A stretch of DNA of 64,000 bases from Microcosmobacter mediterraneus (GTDB lineage: Bacteria; Bacteroidota; Bacteroidia; Flavobacteriales; Flavobacteriaceae). Below, piece by piece: positions 16,354 to 26,955 of this stretch. Position numbers and translations under genes: made by a program. The notes under the pieces are model-generated. The model was not told the DNA's origin. It searched no databases and was given only the letters and a program-made list of their open reading frames with translations. Position 1 is the first letter of the stretch, and each line of letters begins with the position of its first letter. The stretch spans positions 124,001-188,000 of the forward strand of contig NZ_JAVRIA010000004.1 of the NCBI RefSeq assembly GCF_031846265.1. The letters are read 5' to 3'.

Positions 16354-19300
16354 ATGAATAAGAAGCTACAATTACTCTTATTGCTATTTCCTTTTTTAAG
16401 TTTTAGTCAATCTAATTTTAAAACGTTTCAATCTACTCAAAGAGTAACTATGGGAACTTTTATTACAGAACTTAAACAGAGCAATGACTTGTCTGATGAA
16501 TATGAGTTTGTAGTATTATCTGATAAAACTGATAGAAATGGAATTTCTCATGCCTATACACAACAGTATTACAAAGGCATTCCAATAGAAAATGCGTTTT
16601 ATAGTTTTCATTCTAAAAATGGATTTATGGTTGCTTGTAATGGATCATTAAAAAATGAAATTTCATCCAATACTATTAATCCAACTATTTCACCAAATTT
16701 TGCATTAAATATAGCTGTTAATAGTATTAGTGCAAAGCAATACAGTTGGCAAAACCCGAGTTTATTTAATGTAATAGAAAGTGAGAAATCTAAACGCTTT
16801 TCCTCAGAGCCAATACCTGAATTGGTATATTATGAGGTTGGTTCCGAATTTAAGCTTTGTTTTAAAGTAGAGGTTTTAGCTCTAGAGCCTCAAGGTCGTT
16901 ATTTAGCCTATGTTGATGCTAATACAGGTGAGGTGTTAAATACTATTAATATCTCAACTCATGTTACAGGAACTTGTGAAACCAACTATCATGGTGTTCA
17001 AGATATTGATTTCGATGAAACTAGTCCTGGACAATATCAGTTAACAGATGCTACAAGAAATATTCAAACCTATCTATTACCAGACAACAGTATTGATTAT
17101 AATTCTGCAACAATACCCACGAGCAGCTTTATAGATTGGAGTGATATTAGTAACAATAATGCACTAGATGTGCAATGGAGCTCGCAAGTAGTATATGATT
17201 ACTTAAGCTTAAACGGAATTCAAGGCTATGATGGACAAAATGCACCTATCATTAGTTATGTCAATTATGGCAATTCAAACGGGTCAAAAAACAATGCTTT
17301 CTGGAATGGTACATTTCTTACCTACGGAAGTGGAGGAGGAAATGTGTTTCCTGGACCATTAACATCCATGGATGTTGTAGCACACGAAATAGGACATGCA
17401 GTTACTGAGAATTATGGAAATGGTTTGTTATATTTTGGCGAATCTGGAGCTATGAATGAGTCGTATTCAGATATCATTGCTGCAGCTGTAGAGCATTATA
17501 TTAACACGTCTGGAAATTATAATGGTTTAATGTTAAACGAATGGCTCATATCGGATTTAAATGGAGATGGCATTAGAGATTTGAGTAATCCAAACACTAA
17601 TGATAAACCAGATACATATGAAGGTGATTTTTGGGCAGATACGTCTAGCAACTTCGACAATGGAGGAGTTCACATTAATAGTGGTGTTGGTAATTTTTGG
17701 TTTTATTTATTAGCCAATGGTGGTTCTGGCACCAATGATTCAGGATTCAGTTATAGCGTAAATGGTTTAGGCATTGATCTTGCTTTTGAAATTGCTTTAG
17801 ATGCTTATAACTATTTAATTTATACCTCAAGTTATGAAGATTGGAGGAGCGTTACAGAGTTTGTTGCTGGCTTAAATTATGAGTGTTCTGTAGTTCAGGA
17901 AGTCATAAAAGCTTGGGAAGCAGTTGGTGTGGGTAATTATAATGAATCTTGTTCTTTAATTGCACAGATAGACATGCTGGATGTTACTCAATTTTGTATA
18001 GGTTCTAATATAGAATTTACAGGTGCTGTTGGTTTTGAAGGTGTGTCATCTTGGTCTTTAAATGGAGTACCACAAGACTCTAATATAATATCATTTTTAG
18101 ATGAAGGCTTTCATGCTGTAACATTAACTAATACTTATCCAAATGGAGGTATTGCTACTGATGAAATTGAAGTTTACATAACAGAATGCTCACCAATACA
18201 ATCTCATAAAAACAAATGGTATTTTGGAAATGGTTTTGGCTTTGATTTTTCAACAGGTATTGCAGAAAAAACCAACTATCCTTATCAAACAAGTGAAAGT
18301 ACTATAGTCTATTCTGACGATCAAGGAACGGTAAAATTTTATATTGCAGATATAGACTTAGATAATACTTCAGAATCAGGATTAATTGATCCAACAAATA
18401 ATTCTGTAGTCACAAGTTTAGATCCTATTAATCTTTCTTCATTGCAACTTGGCACAGCAGTTTCTAACCCTCAAGGTAATTTAGTTAATGTGCTTATGGC
18501 TAATGGAATTGAGAATTCAGCAGTTGGGTTATATAGATTAATTGTAGACGTCACCAACCCTTCACCAGAAGTTAATTTAGGATTGGCACCTGTTGGTTTT
18601 CCTAGCGGATATCAATTAAATGATGATGGTGCTATATGGTTGAAGGAATCATTGATATCCATTCCTTCATGTAATGAAAACATTTTTTGGATAATAGGTC
18701 AAAGTAGAAGTCCAAGACGAACCTTGGTCTATAAACTTGATTTCACCTCTAATATTCAAGGAGATTTAATTTTTGAACAAGCTTATAATAACGAATTAAA
18801 CGTTTCTAATCCATCAATTTTTAGCTTTGAGGTTTCACCAAATGGCAACTATATTTTTGCATTAAATAAATTATTTGAGTTTAATAGACAAACAGGAGAA
18901 TTAGACTTTTTAGTAGAAATTCCTTTTGAAGATTTTCCTTCTCGATATACTAGTTTTGGACCAAATTCAAGGTTTTTATATTTAGAAGAAGGAGATAAAA
19001 TCTATCAATATGATGTTTTAAGCAATGATATCCTAAGTTCTCAATCTTTGATTTATGAATTAGAAGCTCCAGTGTCTGTTTTAGATATTAAGTTAGGTCC
19101 TGATAATAAAGTCTATTTCAGTCATAGGCTTGAAGAAGAGGCTATTAGTTTACCTGTAAGGTATGTTGGAGTAATTAATAAACCAGATATTAAGCAAGTT
19201 AATAATTCAGTTGCAGTAAATCCAATTGCTTATAGATTTACTCCAGGTTTCTTTTTTGTTTTCCCAAGTTTTTCTGAAGCCGAAAAAGTAGACGTGGTTC

Positions 19301-20043
19301 CACTAGATTTTAGTTATGGTGAAAATGGTTGTTTTAATGTTGCATTCAATTCATCTGGCTGTAGACCTTATTACAATTGGGATTTTGGAGATAGTAACTT
19401 AAGTAATCAACAAAATCCAGAACATACCTTTAGTGGTACAGGAGATTACGAAGTGAGTTTAACGTCTGTGGTTTCTGGAGTAGAAGTAACGGTAACTAAA
19501 ACCATTACTATAGGTTTTGATACAACAGGACTAGAAGTTCTTGGACCAGATGAAGCTTGTGAATCTGATACTATTTTAAATGGACCACTTAATTTCTCAG
19601 AATATCAATGGTCGTTACCTAATGGTGGAGGAATCATTAATAACCAAGGCGATCAGTTTGTGAATATTACTTGGGATTCATTAGGTGATAAGTTAGTACA
19701 TTTAATAATTACTAATGACGAGGGTTGTACTGCATTACTAACTAAAACTATTACAGTTTTAAACGTGGATTGTGATTATAACTTAGGAGTGCAAAAAAAT
19801 TTAGTAATTCAAGAAGTATCTATATATCCTAATCCAACAAGCAATAATTTATTTGTAAAAGCCAACACCTTTATAGAAGCCTATTCGATATATGATTTAA
19901 AAGGAAGCCTCTTAGGCAATAAAACTCTTGTAGAGGAGAATCTTAATTTTAAAATTGATGTATCTGAATTCTCCCAAGGTGTATATTTCATAAAGTTTAG
20001 TAATGAGAATTCATCAATTATTAAACGAATAATTAAAAATTAA
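16354..20043 (+). CDS. Secreted M4-family (thermolysin-like) metalloprotease with PKD and type IX sorting domains
   Basis: A 1229-residue exported protein. A signal peptide (about residues 1-18, ending FLSFSQ) is followed by an FTP/PepSY-type propeptide up to about residue 200. The M4 catalytic domain has VVAHEIGHAVTENYG (zinc-binding HExxH, about residue 343) and GAMNESYSDI with the third zinc ligand Glu, near residue 367. A C-terminal half without homology to the protease follows. It contains a propeller-like region (residues 610-970) and a PKD domain around 1000-1055 (YNWDFGDSN). The C-terminus VSIYPNPTSNNL to IKRIIKN is a type IX secretion sorting domain. It is probably released or surface-bound for protein degradation. 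Confidence 0.92.
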   Translation: MNKKLQLLLLLFPFLSFSQSNFKTFQSTQRVTMGTFITELKQSNDLSDEYEFVVLSDKTDRNGISHAYTQQYYKGIPIENAFYSFHSKNGFMVACNGSLKNEISSNTINPTISPNFALNIAVNSISAKQYSWQNPSLFNVIESEKSKRFSSEPIPELVYYEVGSEFKLCFKVEVLALEPQGRYLAYVDANTGEVLNTINISTHVTGTCETNYHGVQDIDFDETSPGQYQLTDATRNIQTYLLPDNSIDYNSATIPTSSFIDWSDISNNNALDVQWSSQVVYDYLSLNGIQGYDGQNAPIISYVNYGNSNGSKNNAFWNGTFLTYGSGGGNVFPGPLTSMDVVAHEIGHAVTENYGNGLLYFGESGAMNESYSDIIAAAVEHYINTSGNYNGLMLNEWLISDLNGDGIRDLSNPNTNDKPDTYEGDFWADTSSNFDNGGVHINSGVGNFWFYLLANGGSGTNDSGFSYSVNGLGIDLAFEIALDAYNYLIYTSSYEDWRSVTEFVAGLNYECSVVQEVIKAWEAVGVGNYNESCSLIAQIDMLDVTQFCIGSNIEFTGAVGFEGVSSWSLNGVPQDSNIISFLDEGFHAVTLTNTYPNGGIATDEIEVYITECSPIQSHKNKWYFGNGFGFDFSTGIAEKTNYPYQTSESTIVYSDDQGTVKFYIADIDLDNTSESGLIDPTNNSVVTSLDPINLSSLQLGTAVSNPQGNLVNVLMANGIENSAVGLYRLIVDVTNPSPEVNLGLAPVGFPSGYQLNDDGAIWLKESLISIPSCNENIFWIIGQSRSPRRTLVYKLDFTSNIQGDLIFEQAYNNELNVSNPSIFSFEVSPNGNYIFALNKLFEFNRQTGELDFLVEIPFEDFPSRYTSFGPNSRFLYLEEGDKIYQYDVLSNDILSSQSLIYELEAPVSVLDIKLGPDNKVYFSHRLEEEAISLPVRYVGVINKPDIKQVNNSVAVNPIAYRFTPGFFFVFPSFSEAEKVDVVPLDFSYGENGCFNVAFNSSGCRPYYNWDFGDSNLSNQQNPEHTFSGTGDYEVSLTSVVSGVEVTVTKTITIGFDTTGLEVLGPDEACESDTILNGPLNFSEYQWSLPNGGGIINNQGDQFVNITWDSLGDKLVHLIITNDEGCTALLTKTITVLNVDCDYNLGVQKNLVIQEVSIYPNPTSNNLFVKANTFIEAYSIYDLKGSLLGNKTLVEENLNFKIDVSEFSQGVYFIKFSNENSSIIKRIIKN

Positions 20044-20095
20044 TACAATTTCATATTCAATTCATTTTCCCTACATTTAAGCAAATCAACAACTT

Positions 20096-21634
20096 ATGCT
20101 TAAAAAGGTTTATGCAAGTGCTGTTTTCGGCGTTGAAGCCTCTACAATTACTGTAGAAGTTAATGTCGATTCTGGTATTGGTTATCATTTAGTTGGTCTT
20201 CCAGATAACGCTATCAAAGAAAGCAACTATCGTATTGCTGCTGCGCTACAGAATAATGGCTATAAAATTCCTGGCAAAAAGATTACGATAAATATGGCTC
20301 CAGCTGATTTACGTAAAGAAGGTAGTGCTTATGATCTTACTCTTGCAATTGGTATTCTTACAGCATCTAAACAAATACAAGCTGAAAACTTAGAAGATTA
20401 TCTTATCATGGGAGAGTTATCTCTTGATGGAAGCTTGCAACCCATTAAAGGTGCTTTACCAATAGCTATCAAAGCCAGAGAAGAGGGCTTTAAAGGTTTT
20501 ATTCTGCCAAGTCAGAATGCTAAAGAAGCTGCTATAGTTAGTGATTTAAAAGTTTATGGTGTTGATAATATTAAGCAAGTCATTAATTATTTTGATAAAG
20601 GTGATGCTTTAGAACAAACCATTATAGATACTCGGAAAGAATTTTATAAAAGCTTAGATTTTCCTGAGTTTGATTTTTCGGATGTAAAAGGACAGGAAAG
20701 TATTAAACGCTGTATGGAAATTGCAGCAGCTGGTGGACATAACATTATTTTAATTGGTCCTCCAGGATCTGGTAAAACGATGTTAGCAAAACGATTGCCT
20801 AGTATTTTGCCACCAATGACCTTGCATGAAGCCTTAGAGACTACAAAAATTCATTCTGTAGTTGGGAGAATTAAAGAACATGCAGGACTTATGGCGCAAC
20901 GACCATTTCGCAGTCCACACCATACCATTAGTGATGTGGCTTTAGTTGGAGGAGGAGCCTATCCTCAGCCAGGAGAAATCTCTTTATCTCATAACGGCGT
21001 TTTATTTTTAGATGAACTACCAGAGTTTAAACGTAGTGTTTTAGAAGTGATGCGTCAACCATTAGAGGATAGGGAAGTCACCATTTCTAGAGCTAAGTTT
21101 ACAGTAACCTATCCAAGTTCGTTTATGCTAGTAGCTAGTATGAATCCGAGTCCAGGTGGTTATTTTAATGACCCTGATGCTCCTGTAACATCTAGTCCAG
21201 CTGAAATGCAACGTTATTTAAGTAAAATTTCAGGACCATTATTAGATCGTATAGACATACATATAGAAGTAACTCCTGTACCTTTTGAAAAACTATCTGA
21301 TGAGCGCAAAGGTGAATCTTCAGTAGATATTAGGAAACGTGTTACCAAAGCAAGGGAACTACAAACTGAACGGTTTTCAGATTTAGAGAATGTACATTAC
21401 AATGCACAGATGAACACTAAACAAATTAGAGCGTATTGTAAGTTAGAACCTTCATCCTTAGAACTACTTAAATCAGCTATGGAACGACTCAACTTATCAG
21501 CAAGAGCCTATGATCGTATTCTTAAAGTAGCACGTACGATCGCTGATTTAGAACATTCCAATGATATTACAGGCAATCATATTAGTGAGGCAATACAATA
21601 TAGAAGTTTGGATAGAGAAGGTTGGTTGGGTTAA
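20096..21634 (+). CDS. comM: YifB/ComM family Mg-chelatase-like AAA+ ATPase
   Basis: The 512-residue protein has the N-terminal ChlI-like domain (VNVDSGIGYHLVGLPDNAIKES), Walker A GPPGSGKTML near residue 220, Walker B VLFLDELPEF near 300, sensor AASMNPSPGGY near 347, and a Mg-chelatase C-terminal domain with ARAYDRILKVARTIADLE. In transformable bacteria ComM is a hexameric helicase that drives branch migration during uptake of homologous DNA. Family members also occur in bacteria not known to be transformable. It ends five bases from a convergent gene. Confidence 0.9.
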   Translation: MLKKVYASAVFGVEASTITVEVNVDSGIGYHLVGLPDNAIKESNYRIAAALQNNGYKIPGKKITINMAPADLRKEGSAYDLTLAIGILTASKQIQAENLEDYLIMGELSLDGSLQPIKGALPIAIKAREEGFKGFILPSQNAKEAAIVSDLKVYGVDNIKQVINYFDKGDALEQTIIDTRKEFYKSLDFPEFDFSDVKGQESIKRCMEIAAAGGHNIILIGPPGSGKTMLAKRLPSILPPMTLHEALETTKIHSVVGRIKEHAGLMAQRPFRSPHHTISDVALVGGGAYPQPGEISLSHNGVLFLDELPEFKRSVLEVMRQPLEDREVTISRAKFTVTYPSSFMLVASMNPSPGGYFNDPDAPVTSSPAEMQRYLSKISGPLLDRIDIHIEVTPVPFEKLSDERKGESSVDIRKRVTKARELQTERFSDLENVHYNAQMNTKQIRAYCKLEPSSLELLKSAMERLNLSARAYDRILKVARTIADLEHSNDITGNHISEAIQYRSLDREGWLG

Positions 21635-21639
21635 TATTA

Positions 21640-23778
21640 TTAATCTTTCAAAAAATAATTCTCGCCGACAGCAGTAAGCTCCCATTTAAAGGTTTCTGTA
21701 TTGAATGAGTAAGATGCGGAGGCTAATTGTCCTTTATCATTAATTTCAAAAGCCATAATGGTTCCGGCTCTAGATATATCCATATAACGATTATCATCTA
21801 TTGGAAGTAACTCGTATTTTGGTAACTCTGTTGTTTCACTTTTACGCTTGTAAAAAAAGGCGTTGTTTTCAATCCAAAATTCTCTTGGACCATAGGTACC
21901 AACATATTTTTGATGCTGTTGTACTAAGGAATCAATATCTCTTTCTTTTAGATATTGAATATGCTTTAAATAATTTTTTAAATAATCATGTTTAGGGTTT
22001 TCTTCAATAGCAGTCTTGTAGAGTTCTTCGGCACTAGCAAAGTCTTTTTTATCAAAGGCCTCATGAGCTTTTTGTATAGTTTCATCTTCTTTCCAGTACC
22101 AAAAAGATGATGATTCTTTATAATTAAATACAGTACTTTTTATACCAATGACTTTTCCATTATCGTTTAATGCAAGATTATATTTATAAGTTACATTATT
22201 TAAAAAACCATTTACTACTGTATTAGGACCTGCTGGAAGCAGTGCATCCATAGCTTGATTTTTTACATGCTTAATTAATCGGTTATTATCGATCCAAAAG
22301 GTAAAAACTTGTTCGTTAAAACCAGATCGATAACGACCTTCAAAATGCTTAAATTTAGAAATATCATAACCATTTTCTTTTATATAAGCTACAGCAGAGT
22401 CATAAACATGTCGCTTGTTATTGTAGCTAGGATAGAGTGTTTTTACATCCTCAAGAAGTTCTTTTACTTCTTCAATTTCACCTTTAAATAACAAAGGCTG
22501 TATTCTAAATATTTTTAAATTAGGGCTAATAAGTTCATACTTTTTAATCTCATTTATAAGCATATCATCATGACCACTTACCATGGCTGCTACAGCTAAA
22601 TTGGTTCCAGTCTCTGGCTTTGGATCTATATCAAATAAACGCTCAGAAGAGCCAAAAAACTTCTCAGTTTCTCGTGTTTCTCCATAGATACTAAATAATA
22701 CATCGTTGTAAAATGCGTTGTGAGGATCAACCTCTAATTGCAATTGTACTTGTTCTTCGGCATCCTCAAAATTCTCATAAGCAAGGTTACGTTGAATATT
22801 GACTTCTAACTGTTTTTGTAATGGAAGACGTTGTCTATATTCAAAAGCTTTATCAGTTAAATCTTGGACTTCTAGTTTGCCTTGACTAAAACGCAACCTT
22901 CTCTTTGCAAATTCTAGATAAGCTAAGGCAAATTGGTTGTCTAATTCTATTGCTTTGGAATAATTTCCTTCAATATACTCACTAACAGCATTAAGGGAGT
23001 TACTCATAAATTCATTGATAGGGTAATCTAAATAACGCAAGGTCTTAGTTTCTACAAAACCTGAGTTCTCAATAATAAATACAGTAAGTTCGTCTATAAG
23101 TGCTAAGAAGTTATCTCCTGAGACAACTTTCTCTTTAAGTATTTTTCCGTTAGTTGCTTTTCGTTTATACGCTTTTATAGTATAGATATCATCTTCCTTC
23201 TTATAAGTGCCATCAATATAGAAATCGTTAAAGAGTGATGATTCTTCAATTTTTGTGGATGTATCTGTATAGAATGCAAAGTCTGGACTTATACTTTTAT
23301 TTTGCTTTAAATCTTCAACTAATAACTGACCAATACCATAACGCATCCAATCTAAGGAGTCTATTTTGGTATCGTTTTTAAAGCCATAGATAGGAATGCC
23401 TATTCTAAATTCTTCTTTTGTAATGATGGCTTTTTGAGCACTTCCTTGATCATCAGTGTAATTAATTTCTTTTGTGGTGGCACCTAAATCAGTACTTCCA
23501 AAACCAAAGTATAATCCAACTGCAACGATGAAAATATTGAGTGGAAAAATTATCTTCTCCCTTAATTTTAAGATACGATTATTTATGCGTTCTCTGTGGA
23601 AAAAATAAATTAGTAAGGAAGGTATAATACCAATGAATATCCATAAAAGAACATCTACCCAATATGGTGAAATACTATATCTGTTTAGTGTCCAGTCTAC
23701 AAACTGTAAAAAAGTCCAAGCAGCGACCAGATAAGCTGCTAAAAACTTAAAAGTATTAAACCACTTTTTCTTATTCAT
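21640..23778 (-). CDS. Membrane protein with tetratricopeptide repeats
   Basis: The 712-residue product has three hydrophobic segments in the first 100 residues (around 10-30, 38-60, 73-95). Next comes a beta-rich region resembling the TolB-like domain found in signalling TPR proteins (DFYIDGTYKKEDDIYTI near 190). TPR-like helices follow at about 260-350, and a clear TPR (DFASAEELYKTAIEENPKH) near 575. The C-terminal 100 residues look like a small beta-barrel domain. It lacks any catalytic or DNA-binding domain I recognise. The large soluble part probably mediates protein contacts. It stands alone on the minus strand. Confidence 0.65.
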   Translation of the reverse strand: MNKKKWFNTFKFLAAYLVAAWTFLQFVDWTLNRYSISPYWVDVLLWIFIGIIPSLLIYFFHRERINNRILKLREKIIFPLNIFIVAVGLYFGFGSTDLGATTKEINYTDDQGSAQKAIITKEEFRIGIPIYGFKNDTKIDSLDWMRYGIGQLLVEDLKQNKSISPDFAFYTDTSTKIEESSLFNDFYIDGTYKKEDDIYTIKAYKRKATNGKILKEKVVSGDNFLALIDELTVFIIENSGFVETKTLRYLDYPINEFMSNSLNAVSEYIEGNYSKAIELDNQFALAYLEFAKRRLRFSQGKLEVQDLTDKAFEYRQRLPLQKQLEVNIQRNLAYENFEDAEEQVQLQLEVDPHNAFYNDVLFSIYGETRETEKFFGSSERLFDIDPKPETGTNLAVAAMVSGHDDMLINEIKKYELISPNLKIFRIQPLLFKGEIEEVKELLEDVKTLYPSYNNKRHVYDSAVAYIKENGYDISKFKHFEGRYRSGFNEQVFTFWIDNNRLIKHVKNQAMDALLPAGPNTVVNGFLNNVTYKYNLALNDNGKVIGIKSTVFNYKESSSFWYWKEDETIQKAHEAFDKKDFASAEELYKTAIEENPKHDYLKNYLKHIQYLKERDIDSLVQQHQKYVGTYGPREFWIENNAFFYKRKSETTELPKYELLPIDDNRYMDISRAGTIMAFEINDKGQLASASYSFNTETFKWELTAVGENYFLKD

Positions 23779-23901
23779 TTTAATTAAGCTGAATTCATTA
23801 CGAATATAATGACAATTTGTGATTTGTTATAGTTATGCTATTAAAGTTATATGTTAAAGTGATATTAATTGTATTTTTATGACACTAACTTTTACAAAAC
23901 C

Positions 23902-24999
23902 ATGAAGAAATTATCTGTTATCTGCTTTTTACTACTTACAATTATTTCTTGTAATAAGGAAAAACATATAGTAACAAGAACATTAGCCGAAGTTCCAAAA
24001 TTAGATTTAACTGAAGCTAATCGTTTAGCTAAATTACCTTTGCACTGTATGGATACCGAATATCCTAACCGTTTAGGGCAAACCCTAGGAGATTCTTCAT
24101 ACTTAAAATCGCCCAAGGCTTTGCATCCTGCCTTTTATGGATGTTTTGATTGGCATTCTGCCGTTCATGGTCATTGGAGTTTAGTAAGTTTATTGAAGCA
24201 GTTTCCAAAACTTGATGATTCTGAAAATATAAGAACTAGACTTTTAACCAATATTTCTAAAGAGAATATTGAGCTAGAAATTGCATATTTTGATGATAAA
24301 CATAATAGTACTTTTGAGCGTACTTATGGTTGGGCTTGGTTGTTAAAACTCGCTGAAGAATTGCATACTTGGAATGACGACACTGCAAGAGAATTAGAAA
24401 CCAACCTTCAGCCATTAACAGATTTAATTGTTGGTAAATACATAGAATTTTTACCAAAATTAAATTACCCAATTAGAGTAGGAGAGCATCCTAACACAGC
24501 TTTTGGGCTTACCTTTGCTCATGATTATGCTATAGCTGTTGGACATAAAGAGCTACAGAGTTTAATAGAAAAACGAGCCAAAGAATTTTATAGTAATGAT
24601 CGTAATTGTCCTTTAAATTACGAGCCAAGTGGTTTTGATTTTTTATCGCCTTGTATGGAAGAAGCAGCAATAATGAAACGAGTATTGTCTACATCTGAAT
24701 TTAAAAAGTGGTTTAAAGATTTCCTGCCAAATGCGATTAATCCAGACTTTAATTTAGATACTGGTAAAGTGTCTGATCGTAAAGATGGTAAATTAGTGCA
24801 TTTAGATGGAGTTAATTTTTCTAGAGCATGGAGTCTTAATATTATAACCAAAAATTTACCAGAATATGAGCATCTTAGAGATATTGCAAATCTTCATATT
24901 AACTACTCGTTACCAAGTATTGTAGATGATAATTATGAAGGTGGTCATTGGCTTGGAAGTTTTGCTATATATGCGTTAAACTCCGTTAACCATGATTAA
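23902..24999 (+). CDS. DUF2891-family lipoprotein
   Basis: The 365-residue protein starts at ATG 23902; the 11 codons upstream of it are not part of the signal. A lipobox puts Cys at residue 17 (LLTIISCNKE). The mature part has conserved motifs of the DUF2891 family: HPAFYGCFDWHSAVHGHW near residue 85, ERTYGWAWLLKLAEEL, and GEHPNTAFGLTFAHDYA near 200. The His/Trp-rich, all-helical pattern suggests an alpha/alpha-barrel enzyme, but no activity is established. The stop overlaps the start of the NRAMP-family gene by eight bases, so it is the first gene of the oxoprolinase operon. Confidence 0.85.
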   Translation: MKKLSVICFLLLTIISCNKEKHIVTRTLAEVPKLDLTEANRLAKLPLHCMDTEYPNRLGQTLGDSSYLKSPKALHPAFYGCFDWHSAVHGHWSLVSLLKQFPKLDDSENIRTRLLTNISKENIELEIAYFDDKHNSTFERTYGWAWLLKLAEELHTWNDDTARELETNLQPLTDLIVGKYIEFLPKLNYPIRVGEHPNTAFGLTFAHDYAIAVGHKELQSLIEKRAKEFYSNDRNCPLNYEPSGFDFLSPCMEEAAIMKRVLSTSEFKKWFKDFLPNAINPDFNLDTGKVSDRKDGKLVHLDGVNFSRAWSLNIITKNLPEYEHLRDIANLHINYSLPSIVDDNYEGGHWLGSFAIYALNSVNHD

Positions 25000-26218
25000 A
25001 AAGTGGATGCAATCCATAGGTCCAGGTCCTTTAATTGCAGCGGCTTTTATTGGTCCAGGAACAGTAACAGTTTGCACATTGGCAGGAGCCGATTTTGGAT
25101 ATGCCTTAATTTGGGCTATGTTAATTTCTGTGGTAGCTACTGTTGTATTGCAAGAAATGTCTGCACGATTAGGTATTGTATCTCAAAGAGGACTTTCAGA
25201 AGTCATTAAATCTGAAATAAAAAATACGTTTTTTAAGCGAATAACAATACTCCTAATTATATCTGCTATTGTTATTGGTAATGCTGCTTATGAAGCTGGT
25301 AATATTACAGGTGCTGTTTTAGGCTTAGAATCTATTTTTGGTAATCATATTTTTGAGTTAGGTTCAGTGTCATTAAATTATTTTTCAGTATTCATAGGTT
25401 TTTTGGCCTTTTTACTTTTGTATTTTGGAAATTATAAAATGCTCGAAAAAGTACTGATTAGCTTAGTTATTTTAATGAGTATTGCTTTTGTATCTACTGC
25501 CATCATAACTAAACCAGATTTGACATCTATAGCTAAAGGTATCTTTAGTTTTAAAGCACCAAAAGGTAGCTTGTTAACCATTATTGCGTTAATAGGCACA
25601 ACAGTTGTACCATATAATATTTTCTTGCATTCTGCATTGGTAAAAGAGAAATGGAAAAATGCAAAAGATCTTAAATTAGCTCGACGCGATACTATTATTG
25701 CTATTGTTTTAGGAGGCTTTGTATCTATGTCTATTATTATATGTGCAGCTACGATTAATGTTAACGAACTTAATTCAGCATCTGATTTAGCCTTAGCCTT
25801 AGAACCTTTATTTGGCGATAACGCAAAGTACTTATTATCTATTGGATTGTTTTCTGCAGGAATTACAAGTGCTGTTACTGCACCTCTAGCTGCAGCTTAT
25901 GTAGCTACAGGATGTTTAGGATGGTCTACAAATTTAAATACGAAACGTTTTAGACTAATTTGGATCGTCGTTTTATTATTGGGTGTCATATTCTCTAGCA
26001 CAAGTATAAAACCAATTTTGATTATAAAATTTGCACAGATAGCCAATGGACTATTATTGCCAATAGTTGCTATTCTGTTACTATGGATTATGAATAAATC
26101 GTCAATATTAGGAAAACATAAGAACACACTATTTAATAATAGTATTAGCTTTATTATTGTAATTATGACTGTTTTTGTAGGATTAAAAGGAATTTTAAAG
26201 GTGTTGAGCTTAATATGA
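24992..26218 (+). CDS. NRAMP-family transporter (YcsG-like)
   Basis: The 408-residue protein has about eleven membrane segments. Near the N-terminus it has GPGPLIAAAFIGPGTVTVCT, the position of the metal-binding DPGN motif in NRAMP TM1, but here the Asp-Pro-Gly-Asn is replaced by GPGT. TM6 shows TTVVPYNIFLHS instead of the metal-site MPHN. These changes suggest that it does not carry manganese or iron in the usual way. In Bacillus subtilis the NRAMP-like gene ycsG lies next to ycsF (pxpA) and kipI/kipA (pxpB/pxpC). Import of 5-oxoproline or a related compound is therefore an attractive inference. It overlaps pxpA by four bases. Confidence 0.85.
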   Translation: MIKKWMQSIGPGPLIAAAFIGPGTVTVCTLAGADFGYALIWAMLISVVATVVLQEMSARLGIVSQRGLSEVIKSEIKNTFFKRITILLIISAIVIGNAAYEAGNITGAVLGLESIFGNHIFELGSVSLNYFSVFIGFLAFLLLYFGNYKMLEKVLISLVILMSIAFVSTAIITKPDLTSIAKGIFSFKAPKGSLLTIIALIGTTVVPYNIFLHSALVKEKWKNAKDLKLARRDTIIAIVLGGFVSMSIIICAATINVNELNSASDLALALEPLFGDNAKYLLSIGLFSAGITSAVTAPLAAAYVATGCLGWSTNLNTKRFRLIWIVVLLLGVIFSSTSIKPILIIKFAQIANGLLLPIVAILLLWIMNKSSILGKHKNTLFNNSISFIIVIMTVFVGLKGILKVLSLI

Positions 26219-26949
26219 AAATTATAGATATTAATGCTGATGTTGGTGAAGGTGTAGGTGACGATGCTTTGCTAATACCATTAATTTCATCATGTAATAT
26301 TGCTTGTGGTGGACACGCAGGGAATGAAGAGTCTATGCGAGAGACTGTAGAGTTAGCAAAACGTCATCATGTAAAAATTGGTGCACATCCTTCATTTCCT
26401 GACAAAGCTAATTTTGGAAGGGTTATTATGGATATATCTTGTGCAAATTTATACACAAGTTTAAAACAACAAACTAGAAATTTAATTAAGATTCTAAACG
26501 ATGAAAATTTGAATCTTCATCATATAAAACCTCATGGTGCACTTTATAATTTAGCAGCTAAAGATGAAAAAATTGCTCTTGTGATTATTGAAGTTATTAA
26601 GAGTATTGCCATGCCAATAAAGCTATATGCACCTTACAATTCAGAGATTTCCAAATTAGCCTTAAAGGAGAACATTTCTGTAACTTATGAAGCATTTATA
26701 GATAGAACATATAATGATGATTTGTCATTGGTAGAACGGTCTAATATTAATGCAGTTATTACAAATAAAGAAGACTCGTTTAATCATTTGCTTAGAATGG
26801 TTAAAGCGAATAAAGTAAAAACAATATTAGGATTAGAACAAGTAATTAATGCTGAAACGTACTGTATTCATGGAGATACTAATAATGCTCTAGAAATTTT
26901 AAAATATATTCATTCTAGAGCATTAAATGCTAACATTAGAATACAATAA
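26215..26949 (+). CDS. pxpA: 5-oxoprolinase subunit A (LamB/YcsF family)
   Basis: The 244-residue product has the family motifs DINADVGEGVGDD at the N-terminus, SSCNIACGGHAGNEESM near 30, KIGAHPSFPD near 55, and IKPHGALYNLAAKDE near 105. With PxpB and PxpC it forms the bacterial ATP-dependent 5-oxoprolinase, which opens 5-oxoproline (a product of spontaneous glutamine cyclisation) to glutamate. It starts inside the end of the transporter gene (ATGA overlap), and pxpB starts six bases after its stop. Confidence 0.92.
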   Translation: MKIIDINADVGEGVGDDALLIPLISSCNIACGGHAGNEESMRETVELAKRHHVKIGAHPSFPDKANFGRVIMDISCANLYTSLKQQTRNLIKILNDENLNLHHIKPHGALYNLAAKDEKIALVIIEVIKSIAMPIKLYAPYNSEISKLALKENISVTYEAFIDRTYNDDLSLVERSNINAVITNKEDSFNHLLRMVKANKVKTILGLEQVINAETYCIHGDTNNALEILKYIHSRALNANIRIQ

Positions 26950-26955
26950 TATCAT

